A stretch of DNA of 64,000 nt from Pseudobdellovibrionaceae bacterium (GTDB lineage Bacteria; Bdellovibrionota; Bdellovibrionia; Bdellovibrionales; Bdellovibrionaceae). This document shows positions 18,316 to 26,743 of the stretch, piece by piece. Below the pieces are notes generated by a model. The model was not told the origin of the DNA. It ran no database searches and saw nothing but the letters and a program-made list of their open reading frames with translations. Position numbers and translations under genes: made by a program. The stretch spans positions 1-64,000 of the forward strand of contig JALHMX010000007.1 of assembly GCA_022843825.1 (NCBI GenBank), written 5' to 3'. The first letter of the stretch is position 1, and each line of letters begins with the position of its first letter.

Positions 18316-19394
18316 AAGTAGTCTTTCTTTTTCGAAGCCTCTTTATCAAATTTATCAAAAGCAAATTGAACAAGTTCAGTTATAAGTGTTTTGTAATCAG
18401 TGCCCGTCGCTTCCCACATTTTCGGGTACATCGAGATTTTTGTAAAACCCGGAAGTGTGTTAATTTCATTAACCACAAGTTCGCCATTAGGCTTTAAGAA
18501 AAAATCAACTCGAGCTAAACCATCGCAGCTGAGCGCCTTATAGGCTTTAACGGCCATCTCGCGCACTTTTTGCATGCTGGTCTCAGAAATCTGAGCAGGG
18601 ATAACAATTTCGGCACCGTTAGCGTCTAGATATTTTGCCTCATAGGAATAGAACTCATGTTTAACGATCAATTCACCAGCCAATGAGGCTTGAGCCTGAC
18701 TATTTAATCCCTTCACAGAACATTCAAGCTCTTGGCCTTGGATAAATTCCTCAGCTATAACTTTGTGATCATATAAAAATGAATCTTTTATCTTTTCAGG
18801 AAAATCAGATTCAGATTTAACTTTATGAACACCCACAGATGAGCCTGTATTTGCCGGCTTAATGAAAAAAGGACTTCCCAGCTTATTCTTAATATTTTCG
18901 TAAGAGTATTTATCGGACTTATTTACAACTATATATTTACTATTCGGAATACCTGCCTGTGTTAAAACCACCTTCATGAATTCCTTATCCATGCAAACGG
19001 CTGAGCTTAATACATCGCAGCCCACAAAAGGTATATTCAACATTTTAAGTAGCCCTTGCAATGCTCCATCTTCTCCGTTAGTTCCGTGGACAATAGGAAA
19101 TGCACAATCAATTTTTTTATGCTGGTTGCTTTCTAAAAAAATCAAAGTCGGTTTACTTAAATAGGAAACTAAACTAATACACTGCTCTTTACTAAAATCA
19201 TTATCATTTATACTAGTCACTTTTAACAGCTGTTCAGTCGACAGACTGTACCAAGTGCCTTGTTTTGAAATGCCCGCCAGCACTACGTCGAATAGGTCAG
19301 TATCAATGGCCTTATGAATATTTTTAGCCGAGTTTATTGACACTTCATGCTCTGATGAATGTCCTCCAAAAATAAGTACCAGTGTCTTTCTCAT
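18312..19394 (-). CDS. ddl: D-alanine--D-alanine ligase
   Basis: 360 residues. It joins two D-Ala with ATP for the peptidoglycan stem. ATP-grasp marks are visible: LIFGGHSSEHEVSINSA (N-terminal motif), VHGTNGEDGALQGLL, FIKPANTGSSVGVHKV (phosphate loop), EEFIQGQELECSV, and the C-terminal FLKPNGELVVNEINTLPGFT with the Mg ligands and Asn. It lies 19 bases after the OmpA-family gene and overlaps the SGNH lipoprotein gene, forming an envelope operon. Confidence 0.96.
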   Translation of the reverse strand: MRKTLVLIFGGHSSEHEVSINSAKNIHKAIDTDLFDVVLAGISKQGTWYSLSTEQLLKVTSINDNDFSKEQCISLVSYLSKPTLIFLESNQHKKIDCAFPIVHGTNGEDGALQGLLKMLNIPFVGCDVLSSAVCMDKEFMKVVLTQAGIPNSKYIVVNKSDKYSYENIKNKLGSPFFIKPANTGSSVGVHKVKSESDFPEKIKDSFLYDHKVIAEEFIQGQELECSVKGLNSQAQASLAGELIVKHEFYSYEAKYLDANGAEIVIPAQISETSMQKVREMAVKAYKALSCDGLARVDFFLKPNGELVVNEINTLPGFTKISMYPKMWEATGTDYKTLITELVQFAFDKFDKEASKKKDYL

Positions 19395-19413
19395 TCAATT
19401 CCCATCCCACATT

Positions 19414-21378
19414 TTAGCGATAGATTTTAAACTCAACCCGTCTATTCAGCTGGCGCCCAGCATCTGTAGTGTTCGTTGCTACAGGAAATCTTTCACCTTT
19501 ACCCACAGCTTGAAACTGAGATTCTACAAAGTTGTAATTATTGACTAACCATTTTTTTACGCTTTGAGCACGCCGTTGAGAAAGATCTAAGTTGTAACTA
19601 TCAGAGCCCTTGCTATCAGTGTGTCCTTCAATAATGACTTTTTTAAATGGACGTTTTTTTAAGTATGTAGAAATACGCTCAAGATCCCGTTGTGCTCCGG
19701 GACGAATTTCATCCTTGTCGAAATCAAACAGAACTTCAGCGCTTAATCGAAATAACTCGTAGCCCTCTTTCTGTATTATTTTTAGCTCAGTTCTTTTAAT
19801 CCATCGTACAATTGTTGGACGCGAAAAAGGTTGCCATTTTCCACTTAGGTTTTTAGCGACTGCACACATGGTGATTCCACCATCGGGCATATCTTTAATA
19901 GTTGTTATTGCTGGCTCTGTTCCTTGCATTTCTTCGGAGTATCCAGCTTCTTGTTGACACTTCGTAGTTGTGGTTGGTCCAATTTTCCAACGATAAGCTT
20001 CGTAATCATTGGGATCTAACGCTGTCACCGGAATGCTCAGTTCTGTTTCTTCCGACTCCATTCGTGGGTATTGAGTAATCACGGCGACTGGTAAAGGAGT
20101 CGCCTTAGGCTTCTCTGAGGCCTTTATCCAACGCACTATAGTCGGTCGATTTAATGGCTGCCATATCCCCTGATCATTTTTAGCTAAAGCACATAAGGTT
20201 ATGCCACCATCAGGAATTTCGCCGATGTCTGTCTGGATCGTCAATTCACCTGGAATCTCATCAGAGTAACCACTTTCAGAAGTACAATTCATTTGTGGTG
20301 TTGATCCGATTTTCCAGCGATAGCCAACCATATTTTTTGCTGTTACAGGCATATCCAATTGTCGCTGAAGTGAGGTCCCTATAGGAGCATTGTTAACGAC
20401 CGCCGTAGGAATCTCTATACGCTGGCTTCTCGTTTCACACACGGGCCCAAATTGCATATGTACACCCAAGTAGGCACGAATATCAGGGCTGGCCTGAGCA
20501 TTAGCAAACTTAGTTCCTAAACCTCCGTGAATGTTCACCGTTTTGGAAAAGTCATTTCGCAGACCTAAATTCATCTCTAAGGCCTGTTGAGCTTGTCGAG
20601 CAGAATCACTTTCATCCAGCTTACCTGAATGACTTCCCAATAACTCTACGATTAAGTCAGAATTTATACTTTCAAACCGTTCAGCTAAGGCTAAAGAAAA
20701 AATCCAACTGTCTTTGAAGGGCACAAATGGCGGAATGGGATTAACATCAATTATTTTAGGGCCAGAGTTACGCTTTCTATATCCAACATTCGCAGCTAAC
20801 TTTGTTCCTCCGCTAAAGGTAGTGTCTCCGATAAGCTGAAAGTTGATTGTGGCTCCAGGGTCTCTACCGGCGAAAGGATTATCCTGAATCACATTAAAGT
20901 TAGCCGATACACCTATGGCCAAGCCACCGGTATCATCGCCGTAAAAACGAAATTTCGTCATCGGACGAACTTCCGTTAAACCGAATTTTTCAAAATAACT
21001 GACACCGTAAGGGTCATCATTTCGAGCAGTAACAACAAAGGGCAAAACTAAGCCGAAGTCCCAATTCTTTGTAATTCCAAAACCTAACAACAAATCCGCT
21101 CCCACCAAAAAGTCGTTTGCTCTTTTGCCGGTTAAATCTTGATCGGGTCCCGAGCTATAATACGTATCTGAATATGTTAAAGTGTTTTTAGCATAGTTAA
21201 AAAACAATCCTAAGCTGCACATGCAAGGCTTTAATGTTTCGGAAGATTCTACTGTGGTAAAATCTAAGCCTGAGTACGTCGGTGCAAAGTTTTGATACTC
21301 TGTTCCCACCACATTAGCGTGCACCTGACCCATGAGCACAAATGTCAAAGTAGCTGCAATCGATAAAACTTTTACCAT
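19414..21378 (-). CDS. OmpA-family outer membrane protein with two internal repeats
   Basis: 654 residues. A signal peptide (1-21) is followed by a barrel-like region with alternating strands to about 320. Two ~80-residue repeats follow, each running from YRWKIG through PDGGIT(L/M)CA(L/V)AKN to RPTIVRWIK. Last comes an OmpA C-terminal domain (VLFDFDKDEIRPGA, IIEGHTDSKGS, LSQRRAQSVKKWL, NRRVEFKI) that binds peptidoglycan. It therefore links outer membrane and wall. The repeats are unusual for OmpA-type proteins and may be surface or periplasmic spacer domains. Confidence 0.88.
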   Translation of the reverse strand: MVKVLSIAATLTFVLMGQVHANVVGTEYQNFAPTYSGLDFTTVESSETLKPCMCSLGLFFNYAKNTLTYSDTYYSSGPDQDLTGKRANDFLVGADLLLGFGITKNWDFGLVLPFVVTARNDDPYGVSYFEKFGLTEVRPMTKFRFYGDDTGGLAIGVSANFNVIQDNPFAGRDPGATINFQLIGDTTFSGGTKLAANVGYRKRNSGPKIIDVNPIPPFVPFKDSWIFSLALAERFESINSDLIVELLGSHSGKLDESDSARQAQQALEMNLGLRNDFSKTVNIHGGLGTKFANAQASPDIRAYLGVHMQFGPVCETRSQRIEIPTAVVNNAPIGTSLQRQLDMPVTAKNMVGYRWKIGSTPQMNCTSESGYSDEIPGELTIQTDIGEIPDGGITLCALAKNDQGIWQPLNRPTIVRWIKASEKPKATPLPVAVITQYPRMESEETELSIPVTALDPNDYEAYRWKIGPTTTTKCQQEAGYSEEMQGTEPAITTIKDMPDGGITMCAVAKNLSGKWQPFSRPTIVRWIKRTELKIIQKEGYELFRLSAEVLFDFDKDEIRPGAQRDLERISTYLKKRPFKKVIIEGHTDSKGSDSYNLDLSQRRAQSVKKWLVNNYNFVESQFQAVGKGERFPVATNTTDAGRQLNRRVEFKIYR

Positions 21379-21411
21379 ATACTTCCTTAAGTTAACTTAC
21401 CTACTGACGAA

Positions 21412-22083
21412 CTACTTTTCTTCTTTATCTAAAAGTGATGTCTTCTGAGCCACTACTTTTTTAGCGATCTGGCTAGGATTTAAATTGTTCCGCATTAAAT
21501 ACAATCCACGCTCTCTTGATGCCGCCTTAGAGTACGATACATTCGAAGCAGCTATTTGATTAACAACTTCAGTTTCAAAGCCGCCTGTCTTGTACTGCTT
21601 AATGTAAAAAGGCTTCAGTTCTGCAACAATATTTTCCAAAATTACGCCGGCGGTAACTTGGTCGGCCGCAGAAACTTTGCTATCATTCATATTATCAATT
21701 GATTGTCGCACCAGACTTACAATTGTATTCTCCCATTCTCTCTCTTCTTCCAAAAGCGTCTGAACATGGGGCAATACTTTTTCTACCATACCGTCATCAT
21801 CCGGGCGGGCAAAAACTATAAACGCTGATTCCTTTAATGCTTGTGGGTCATTATCACGATTAAAGCGATTAATTTTTTCTTGAAGTAAATCATTCACTTG
21901 ATCTAAATCAAGAGTTGCTAGTTTTCGATATGTCGCGGTGGAAATAATCCGATCATAGTCGCCTTCGAATAACCCCGAATGAGAACTGGTTGTCTGCGTA
22001 GTGGCACACGAGAATAAACTCATCGCGCCAAAAGTCAAAAAAACGACGATCAAAACTTTTCTAACAATTGAATATGTCTTCAT
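21412..22083 (-). CDS. Lipoprotein, unknown
   Basis: 223 residues. Signal peptide with a lipobox MSLFSC (Cys26). The mature protein is helical, with repeated leucine and charged residues (ATLDLDQVNDLLQEKINRF) and no recognised domain. It lies 33 bases upstream of the OmpA-family gene in the same direction, so they probably form an operon and may work together in the outer membrane. Its upstream region carries a 53-bp palindrome shared with the divergent DsbA-like gene. Confidence 0.7.
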   Translation of the reverse strand: MKTYSIVRKVLIVVFLTFGAMSLFSCATTQTTSSHSGLFEGDYDRIISTATYRKLATLDLDQVNDLLQEKINRFNRDNDPQALKESAFIVFARPDDDGMVEKVLPHVQTLLEEEREWENTIVSLVRQSIDNMNDSKVSAADQVTAGVILENIVAELKPFYIKQYKTGGFETEVVNQIAASNVSYSKAASRERGLYLMRNNLNPSQIAKKVVAQKTSLLDKEEK

Positions 22084-22149
22084 TCTTTAAAATTACTTGT
22101 TTTCTGAGGTAATGAGGAGTCTTTCATAAGCTAACTAGACTTCAGCATA

Positions 22150-22202
22150 GGTAACAGTTCCCTTTTGGTATCGCGGCGCGATACCAAAAGGGAACTGTTA
22201 CC
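22150..22202. repeat. Palindromic element A (26-bp arms)
   Basis: Arms 22150-22175 and 22177-22202 are perfect reverse complements around a single base. The arm opens GGTAACAGTTCCCTTTTGG. It lies between two divergent genes. Element B at 26685 has nearly the same arm sequence, so this is a dispersed repeat and not just a local hairpin. REP-type mobile repeat is the leading interpretation. Confidence 0.9.
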
Positions 22203-22281
22203 CTAATTGACGATTCATTTTCAGCGTGAAACAATGTTTCGACCTATTTGTAAACACTAACCGAACCAATGGAGGTTTCGA

Positions 22282-23079
22282 TTGAAACAAAAAACTAGTC
22301 TTCTTAAAATCACAGCTTTATTGGCCGCAGTAGGATTATTTTTATCCTCGTGCGCGCCCAATGCAAAACAGCTTAAAGAAGCTGTAGAAAAAGATCCTAC
22401 CATCGTCTTTGCAGCGATTGAAAAAGCTCCAGACCAATTCATCGAAGTGGTGATGAAGGCTCAGCAAAATGCACAAAAAGTCGCAGCGGAACGGGCTCAA
22501 GAAGAAGAAAAAAAGCAACGTGAAGAGCAATTTAAGAACCCACTTAAACCCGAAATCGATGAAACCCGAGTTATCTTTGGAAACAAATCCGCACCGATCA
22601 CTATCGTAGAATTTTCTGATTTTCAATGTCCATACTGCGTTCGCGGCAACCAAACTATTAAGCAAGTTTTAAATGAGTACGGTGACAAAGTACGTGTTGT
22701 ATTCAAACATTTACCTTTGGACTTCCATCCTCAAGCTTTGCCAGCGGCTCGTTATTTCGAAGCGATTGCACAGCAAGATCATGCTAAAGCCCAAAAGTTT
22801 CACGGAATGGTTTTTGAGAACCAAGATAAACTACGTGGAAATGCAGACGAATTTTTTAAAGATGCCACAAAAAAAGTTGGCGCAGATCTTAAAAAAGTTG
22901 AAATAGCCCTTAAAGATGAAAACATTGCAAAGCGAATCGAATCCGATATGGCTGAAGCGAAAAAATTTGGTTTCTCTGGGACTCCAGGATACATCATCAA
23001 CGGAGTTTCCCTAAAAGGAGCTTACCCAATTGATTCTTTCAAAGAAATCATCAACCAACACCTTTCTGCGAAGAAGTAA
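22282..23079 (+). CDS. DsbA-family thioredoxin-fold lipoprotein
   Basis: 265 residues from a TTG with GGAGG six bases upstream. Lipobox LFLSSC (Cys24), then a helical linker rich in Lys/Glu (60-90), then a DsbA-like domain: TIVEFSDFQCPYC with Cys116 and Cys119, HLPLDFHPQA, and the cis-Pro loop GTPGYIINGV. It should catalyse disulfide formation or exchange in the periplasm, tethered to a membrane. The two Cys-rich exported proteins encoded just downstream on the other strand are plausible clients. A GAAA-loop terminator follows. Confidence 0.88.
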   Translation: MKQKTSLLKITALLAAVGLFLSSCAPNAKQLKEAVEKDPTIVFAAIEKAPDQFIEVVMKAQQNAQKVAAERAQEEEKKQREEQFKNPLKPEIDETRVIFGNKSAPITIVEFSDFQCPYCVRGNQTIKQVLNEYGDKVRVVFKHLPLDFHPQALPAARYFEAIAQQDHAKAQKFHGMVFENQDKLRGNADEFFKDATKKVGADLKKVEIALKDENIAKRIESDMAEAKKFGFSGTPGYIINGVSLKGAYPIDSFKEIINQHLSAKK

Positions 23080-23123
23080 AAAGGGGTCAGGCTCCCAAGC
23101 TGTAAGCAACGCGTCTTTTACGA
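23080..23123 (+). repeat. Half palindromic element F
   Basis: Starts on the first base after the DsbA-like stop codon: AAAAGGGGTCAGGCTCCC followed by CTGTAAGC and GCGTCT. The same block occurs twice at 56993-57067. It matches the left arm and loop of the longer palindromes but has no right arm. Confidence 0.75.
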
Positions 23124-23140
23124 CACTAAAAAACAAAAAA

Positions 23141-23169
23141 GGCTTTGAAGAAATTCAAAGCCTTTTTTT
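23141..23169. terminator. Bidirectional intrinsic terminator
   Basis: 9-bp stem (23141-23149 with 23154-23162) around a GAAA tetraloop, T7 on the right and A-rich on the left. It serves the DsbA-like gene on the + strand and the convergent Cys-rich gene on the - strand. Confidence 0.88.
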
Positions 23170-23190
23170 ATTGATCATCATCAACTTATC

Positions 23191-25071
23191 TTAATATCCG
23201 AAAGGCAATATCCCGATACAGGCTGACCAAGCTGGGGCCACACAGGCTTGGCAGTTACGAACTACCATTCTGCACCCCGTCGGTGGCGGTGCTCCGTAAT
23301 AACTTTCGCAAGCCGCTGTTAATGTAGGCTCAGTGATTCCAGGCATGCAAACGCAGTCCGGTGGAAGAATTGGCATTGCCGCGCTTCCGCAAGACTGAAA
23401 TACTGGAGCCGGACATGCTGGAAAATCACAGGCTGGAAATGGATTGCGGGTCACGGTTGTTACACCGTCAGGACATAACTGAGTAGCAGGCCCCGCACAA
23501 ACCGGTGAACCGCAACGCTTCTCATCCGATGTACAATTTGGTACCACAACGTTATAACTCATTCCCATTGAACAACAACTAAGACAATCATCTAAAGCTT
23601 CAGGCCCTCCGAAGCACTGACCGGCCAACTTACATACATCTCCATCAGCAATACAAGCTGGCGGTATAATCGGCGGACACGCCGGAAAATCACAAGCGGG
23701 CGCAGGATTGCGAACTACTGTCGTTAGTCCGTCAGGACACAAAAGGGTTGCAGGCGCAGGACACACCGGAGGTATCACCGGTGGACACGCCGGAAAATCA
23801 CAAGCTGGTGCAGAGTTACGAGTCACCGTGGTCACTCCATCTGGACATAAAAAAGTCGCAGGGGCTGGGCAAGCCGGAATAGCCGCTTCGCTTTTGTAAA
23901 GATGTCTGATTCTTGGACTTTTTGTGCTAAAAAGTGTACTTAGCGTAGGCACTGCAGTAAACGACCCTCCTCCTACTGGATTGACTACAAACTGTTTCGT
24001 ATCTCCCTCTTCTATAGTCATCGTCGTCGTACCCTGAGCATCAGCAGCAGGAAAAACTAACTGAAAAGGTAAAGTATTTACATTTACAACAAAAGTTTCA
24101 TCGTTGCTTACTACGCCGACTGGACCACCGCAGGCTTCAGTGCTTTTATAAAATAGCATGGGCGGCGATGGAAGTGCCGATATATTAAAGGTTTGTTCGT
24201 TGTCGATACAAGTAGGGCACGGAGGAAAACCACAGCCCGGAAAAGGATCGCGGGTCATTGTCGTCACACCATCCGGACACAACATCGTGGGTGGCGCAGG
24301 GCATACTGCGGGACAGGCCGGAAAATCACAGGCTGGTGCAGGATTACGCGTCACTGTTGTCACACCATCCGGACATAATTGAGTGGCTGGCGCAGGACAT
24401 ACTGCGGGACATGCCGGAAAAGCACAGCCCGGAGCTGGTCCACGGGTTACCGTCGTCACGCCATCCGGACACAACATCGTGGCTGGCGCAGGGCATACAG
24501 GAGCTCCCATCGCAAAACAATAAGCGGATGATCCCGGCGCACAAGCCATGCAGGCTGGAAGTACTGATATCTGTTGATTGCAACCACCGTAGTTAGTTAA
24601 AATATCAGGATAGGGCATTCCATAAAGTTGCGAACATACAGATTCAAACGTTGGCGGAAGATCGGTCGCGCAGCCGCAATTAGGTCTAAACGCCGGACAT
24701 GCTGGCGGTGGTGGACAACCTACGCACCCACAATATGTTGGGGGGTCGGGTATTACTAATGTAGGAGCTCCAGTTGTGGTACCACACTGTAAAGTTCCTC
24801 CGCCTCCACAAGGCGCTCCAGCAGTACAACCTGGAGTTCCCTCTTCGCAAACAGGTACACCACCGCAGCTAGGGCGCGGCACACAAAGGTTATACATTAA
24901 ATTCGAACAGCGTCTGTTCTCGCCGAAACCACAAGTCATTGCAGGGTCCATACAACAGCCCTCTCCTTGACCCGGTATCTCATCACAATCTGTACAGCAC
25001 GTGGCGCTTACATCTGGCGCATAAAGAAAAAGTGCAAATAATAATATAAAAATATATTTAATTTTTAGCAA
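23191..25071 (-). CDS. Exported Cys-rich protein with six CPDG repeats
   Basis: 626 residues from a TTG with GGAA upstream. The signal peptide ends near VSATCC. Very rich in Cys, Pro and Gly. Six copies of a ~30-residue unit, CPAPAT-x-LCPDG-x-TTV-x-R-x-P-x-P-x-C-x-FP-x-CP, occur in two groups of three separated by a beta-rich domain that ends near TLSTLFSTKSP. Each unit has four Cys, so extensive disulfide bonding is expected. A surface or extracellular-matrix role is likely; function unknown. It lies next to the shorter gene carrying one copy. Confidence 0.8.
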   Translation of the reverse strand: MLKIKYIFILLFALFLYAPDVSATCCTDCDEIPGQGEGCCMDPAMTCGFGENRRCSNLMYNLCVPRPSCGGVPVCEEGTPGCTAGAPCGGGGTLQCGTTTGAPTLVIPDPPTYCGCVGCPPPPACPAFRPNCGCATDLPPTFESVCSQLYGMPYPDILTNYGGCNQQISVLPACMACAPGSSAYCFAMGAPVCPAPATMLCPDGVTTVTRGPAPGCAFPACPAVCPAPATQLCPDGVTTVTRNPAPACDFPACPAVCPAPPTMLCPDGVTTMTRDPFPGCGFPPCPTCIDNEQTFNISALPSPPMLFYKSTEACGGPVGVVSNDETFVVNVNTLPFQLVFPAADAQGTTTMTIEEGDTKQFVVNPVGGGSFTAVPTLSTLFSTKSPRIRHLYKSEAAIPACPAPATFLCPDGVTTVTRNSAPACDFPACPPVIPPVCPAPATLLCPDGLTTVVRNPAPACDFPACPPIIPPACIADGDVCKLAGQCFGGPEALDDCLSCCSMGMSYNVVVPNCTSDEKRCGSPVCAGPATQLCPDGVTTVTRNPFPACDFPACPAPVFQSCGSAAMPILPPDCVCMPGITEPTLTAACESYYGAPPPTGCRMVVRNCQACVAPAWSACIGILPFGY

Positions 25072-25160
25072 AATAGATTCCTTTACTGTAAATTCTGTCC
25101 TTACGTATACTCATAATATGTATGCTATCCTTATAAATATCCCATCGTAAACTTAAATTT

Positions 25161-25841
25161 TTACGGCGCACAGGTCATGCCGATCTTATTTCCGCTGCAA
25201 CAAAACGCTGCATGCATTGCTGGCGCCCCATTCGCCTTACATTCTTGAGAATAGTATTTATAATCGTAGTGATAAAGCCCTTCTGGTTGATCAGGCACAG
25301 CTTTGGGACATGGTGATGAGGTGTCATAATCTGAGTGGCCCGAACAGTCACTGGGAACGACCACCGAAAACGTCATCGAGCTATCTATACCCTCACAGTT
25401 CCCATTACCACCGATGGTTTGTTTCACGCGCTCGATGCAAATCGGCCATGTGGTGGATGGACAAGCTGGCATGGTGCAATCCGGAGATGGATTGCGATTT
25501 ACGGTGCTTCCGTCTGGACAAAGTTGCGATGCCGGAAGTGGACACACGACAGCCCCGGTAGTCCTCCACGAATATAGAAAAGTGGTAGATATCGAGCTTA
25601 GCTCAGAAATCGAAGATCCCTCAGGCAAAATATATGGTAACCCCGAGATATTGTGATTGGACAGCGGCGGCAGATCAGGGTTACCCCCACATGAGGGGTC
25701 GGTGGTGTTAAATAGTGGGATACTTTCAGGAAGCGTTCTTACGTTAACTTTCACCGTATGGACGTCACAGGCATGCGATTCCGTTACCGAAATCAACAAA
25801 ACTAAAAACCCAAATATTAAAATATACTGAATATTTCTCAA
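25161..25841 (-). CDS. Exported Cys-rich protein with one CPDG repeat
   Basis: 226 residues from a TTG with GGGGA upstream. A signal peptide (to about TESHA) leads a beta-rich region whose NVRTLPESIPLF resembles VNTLPFQLVF in the downstream protein. One repeat unit follows (CPLPASQLCPDG, MPACPS), then a Cys-containing C-terminal domain ending CCSGNKIGMTCAP. It probably arose with the downstream gene by duplication and is co-transcribed with it (89-base gap). Function unknown. Confidence 0.75.
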   Translation of the reverse strand: MRNIQYILIFGFLVLLISVTESHACDVHTVKVNVRTLPESIPLFNTTDPSCGGNPDLPPLSNHNISGLPYILPEGSSISELSSISTTFLYSWRTTGAVVCPLPASQLCPDGSTVNRNPSPDCTMPACPSTTWPICIERVKQTIGGNGNCEGIDSSMTFSVVVPSDCSGHSDYDTSSPCPKAVPDQPEGLYHYDYKYYSQECKANGAPAMHAAFCCSGNKIGMTCAP

Positions 25842-25911
25842 CTGTTGTCCCCTTATAATATTATCGGCAAATTATAACTGGACTAAAGCCCTGATGACTC
25901 AAAATGAAACG

Positions 25912-26673
25912 TTAAATCACGTTTAGTTTTTCACTTGTTAAATAAATCTGAGTTCGATCCATATAAACGATTAAAGGAGTAACTTTAAGGCCTGCGTCCA
26001 TAGCCCTGTAAAACAATTGGGCATACTTGGGGTCATGCTGAGCACAGGGAGAAAAAGTCTTAGTGTCGCTACGTTGGACGGTATAAATAATTTCACACTG
26101 ATGTCCCAGCTTCATTAATTCCATCATCTCAGTAAGGTGTTTTTGACCACGCTCGGTGACCGCATCGGGAAACTGTGCGATAGCCTTTTTCTCCTCTGAA
26201 ACGTAAGTGGTATTTTTAATTTCAATAAAGTGGGCTTTAACTTTGGATTTTTTATTTTCTTTGTAATCAATATAATCTTCTTCTGTTGAAAAAAAAGCTC
26301 CATCAAGCCGAGTTTCTTTGCTGATTTTAAATTCAGGCTTATAATAATTATAACTTTTCCAATGAGGCAGAAAAGGTTTTTTTTGAATAGCCTCGGTCAC
26401 AATGCGATTAGGATTTGCAGTGTTCACGCCGACCCAAACTCCGGTAGGAGTCTGCACCGCCTCTAGCGTTCCTTTCAACTTCTTCGTTTCATCTCCATGC
26501 AAACTAAACCAAATTTTTTGGGGCTTTTCAGGCGATTTTTCAATAACCGATTTTAAACTTCCTGTGTTAGGAACATGAATGGTGAACTTTTCCCCATTGT
26601 ATTCCACATCGGCAAAAAATCTTTTATATCTTGAAAGCAAAGTGCCTTCTAACAATTTATCTTTAAATTTCAT
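25912..26673 (-). CDS. sfsA: SfsA family protein (sugar fermentation stimulation / DNA-binding nuclease fold)
   Basis: About 253 residues from ATG 26673, chosen because GAGAGGG lies 5 bases upstream and the family begins there (LLEGTLLSRYKRFFADVEY). A longer frame to 26724 would be translated through a palindromic repeat. Family marks: HVPNTGSL, VGVNTANPNRIV, RLDGAFF, FIEIKNTTYV, FPDAVTERGQKHL and YTVQRSD. SfsA proteins have an OB fold plus a PD-(D/E)XK-like domain; the physiological role is unsettled. Downstream of argS in the same direction. Confidence 0.9.
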   Translation of the reverse strand: MKFKDKLLEGTLLSRYKRFFADVEYNGEKFTIHVPNTGSLKSVIEKSPEKPQKIWFSLHGDETKKLKGTLEAVQTPTGVWVGVNTANPNRIVTEAIQKKPFLPHWKSYNYYKPEFKISKETRLDGAFFSTEEDYIDYKENKKSKVKAHFIEIKNTTYVSEEKKAIAQFPDAVTERGQKHLTEMMELMKLGHQCEIIYTVQRSDTKTFSPCAQHDPKYAQLFYRAMDAGLKVTPLIVYMDRTQIYLTSEKLNVI

Positions 26674-26684
26674 CTTACCCTCTC

Positions 26685-26741
26685 TAGGTACCAGTTCCCT
26701 TTTGGTATTGCAACGCAATACCAAAAGGGAACTGGTACCTA
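26685..26741. repeat. Palindromic element B (27-bp arms)
   Basis: Arms 26685-26711 and 26715-26741 with a 3-base loop. It opens AGGTACCAGTTCCCTTTTGG, nearly identical to element A. Its right end is two bases past the argS stop (26744, - strand), so it may end the argS transcript as well as being a mobile repeat. Confidence 0.9.
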
Positions 26742-26743
26742 TC

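Noticed and set aside
23708-24596. Open frames on the + strand opposite the Cys-rich gene
   Set aside because: They mirror the CPDG repeats on the real - strand gene; no ribosome-binding sites or signal peptides.
26674-26724. 17-residue N-terminal extension of SfsA
   Set aside because: It would be encoded inside palindromic element B; the RBS-supported start is at 26673.
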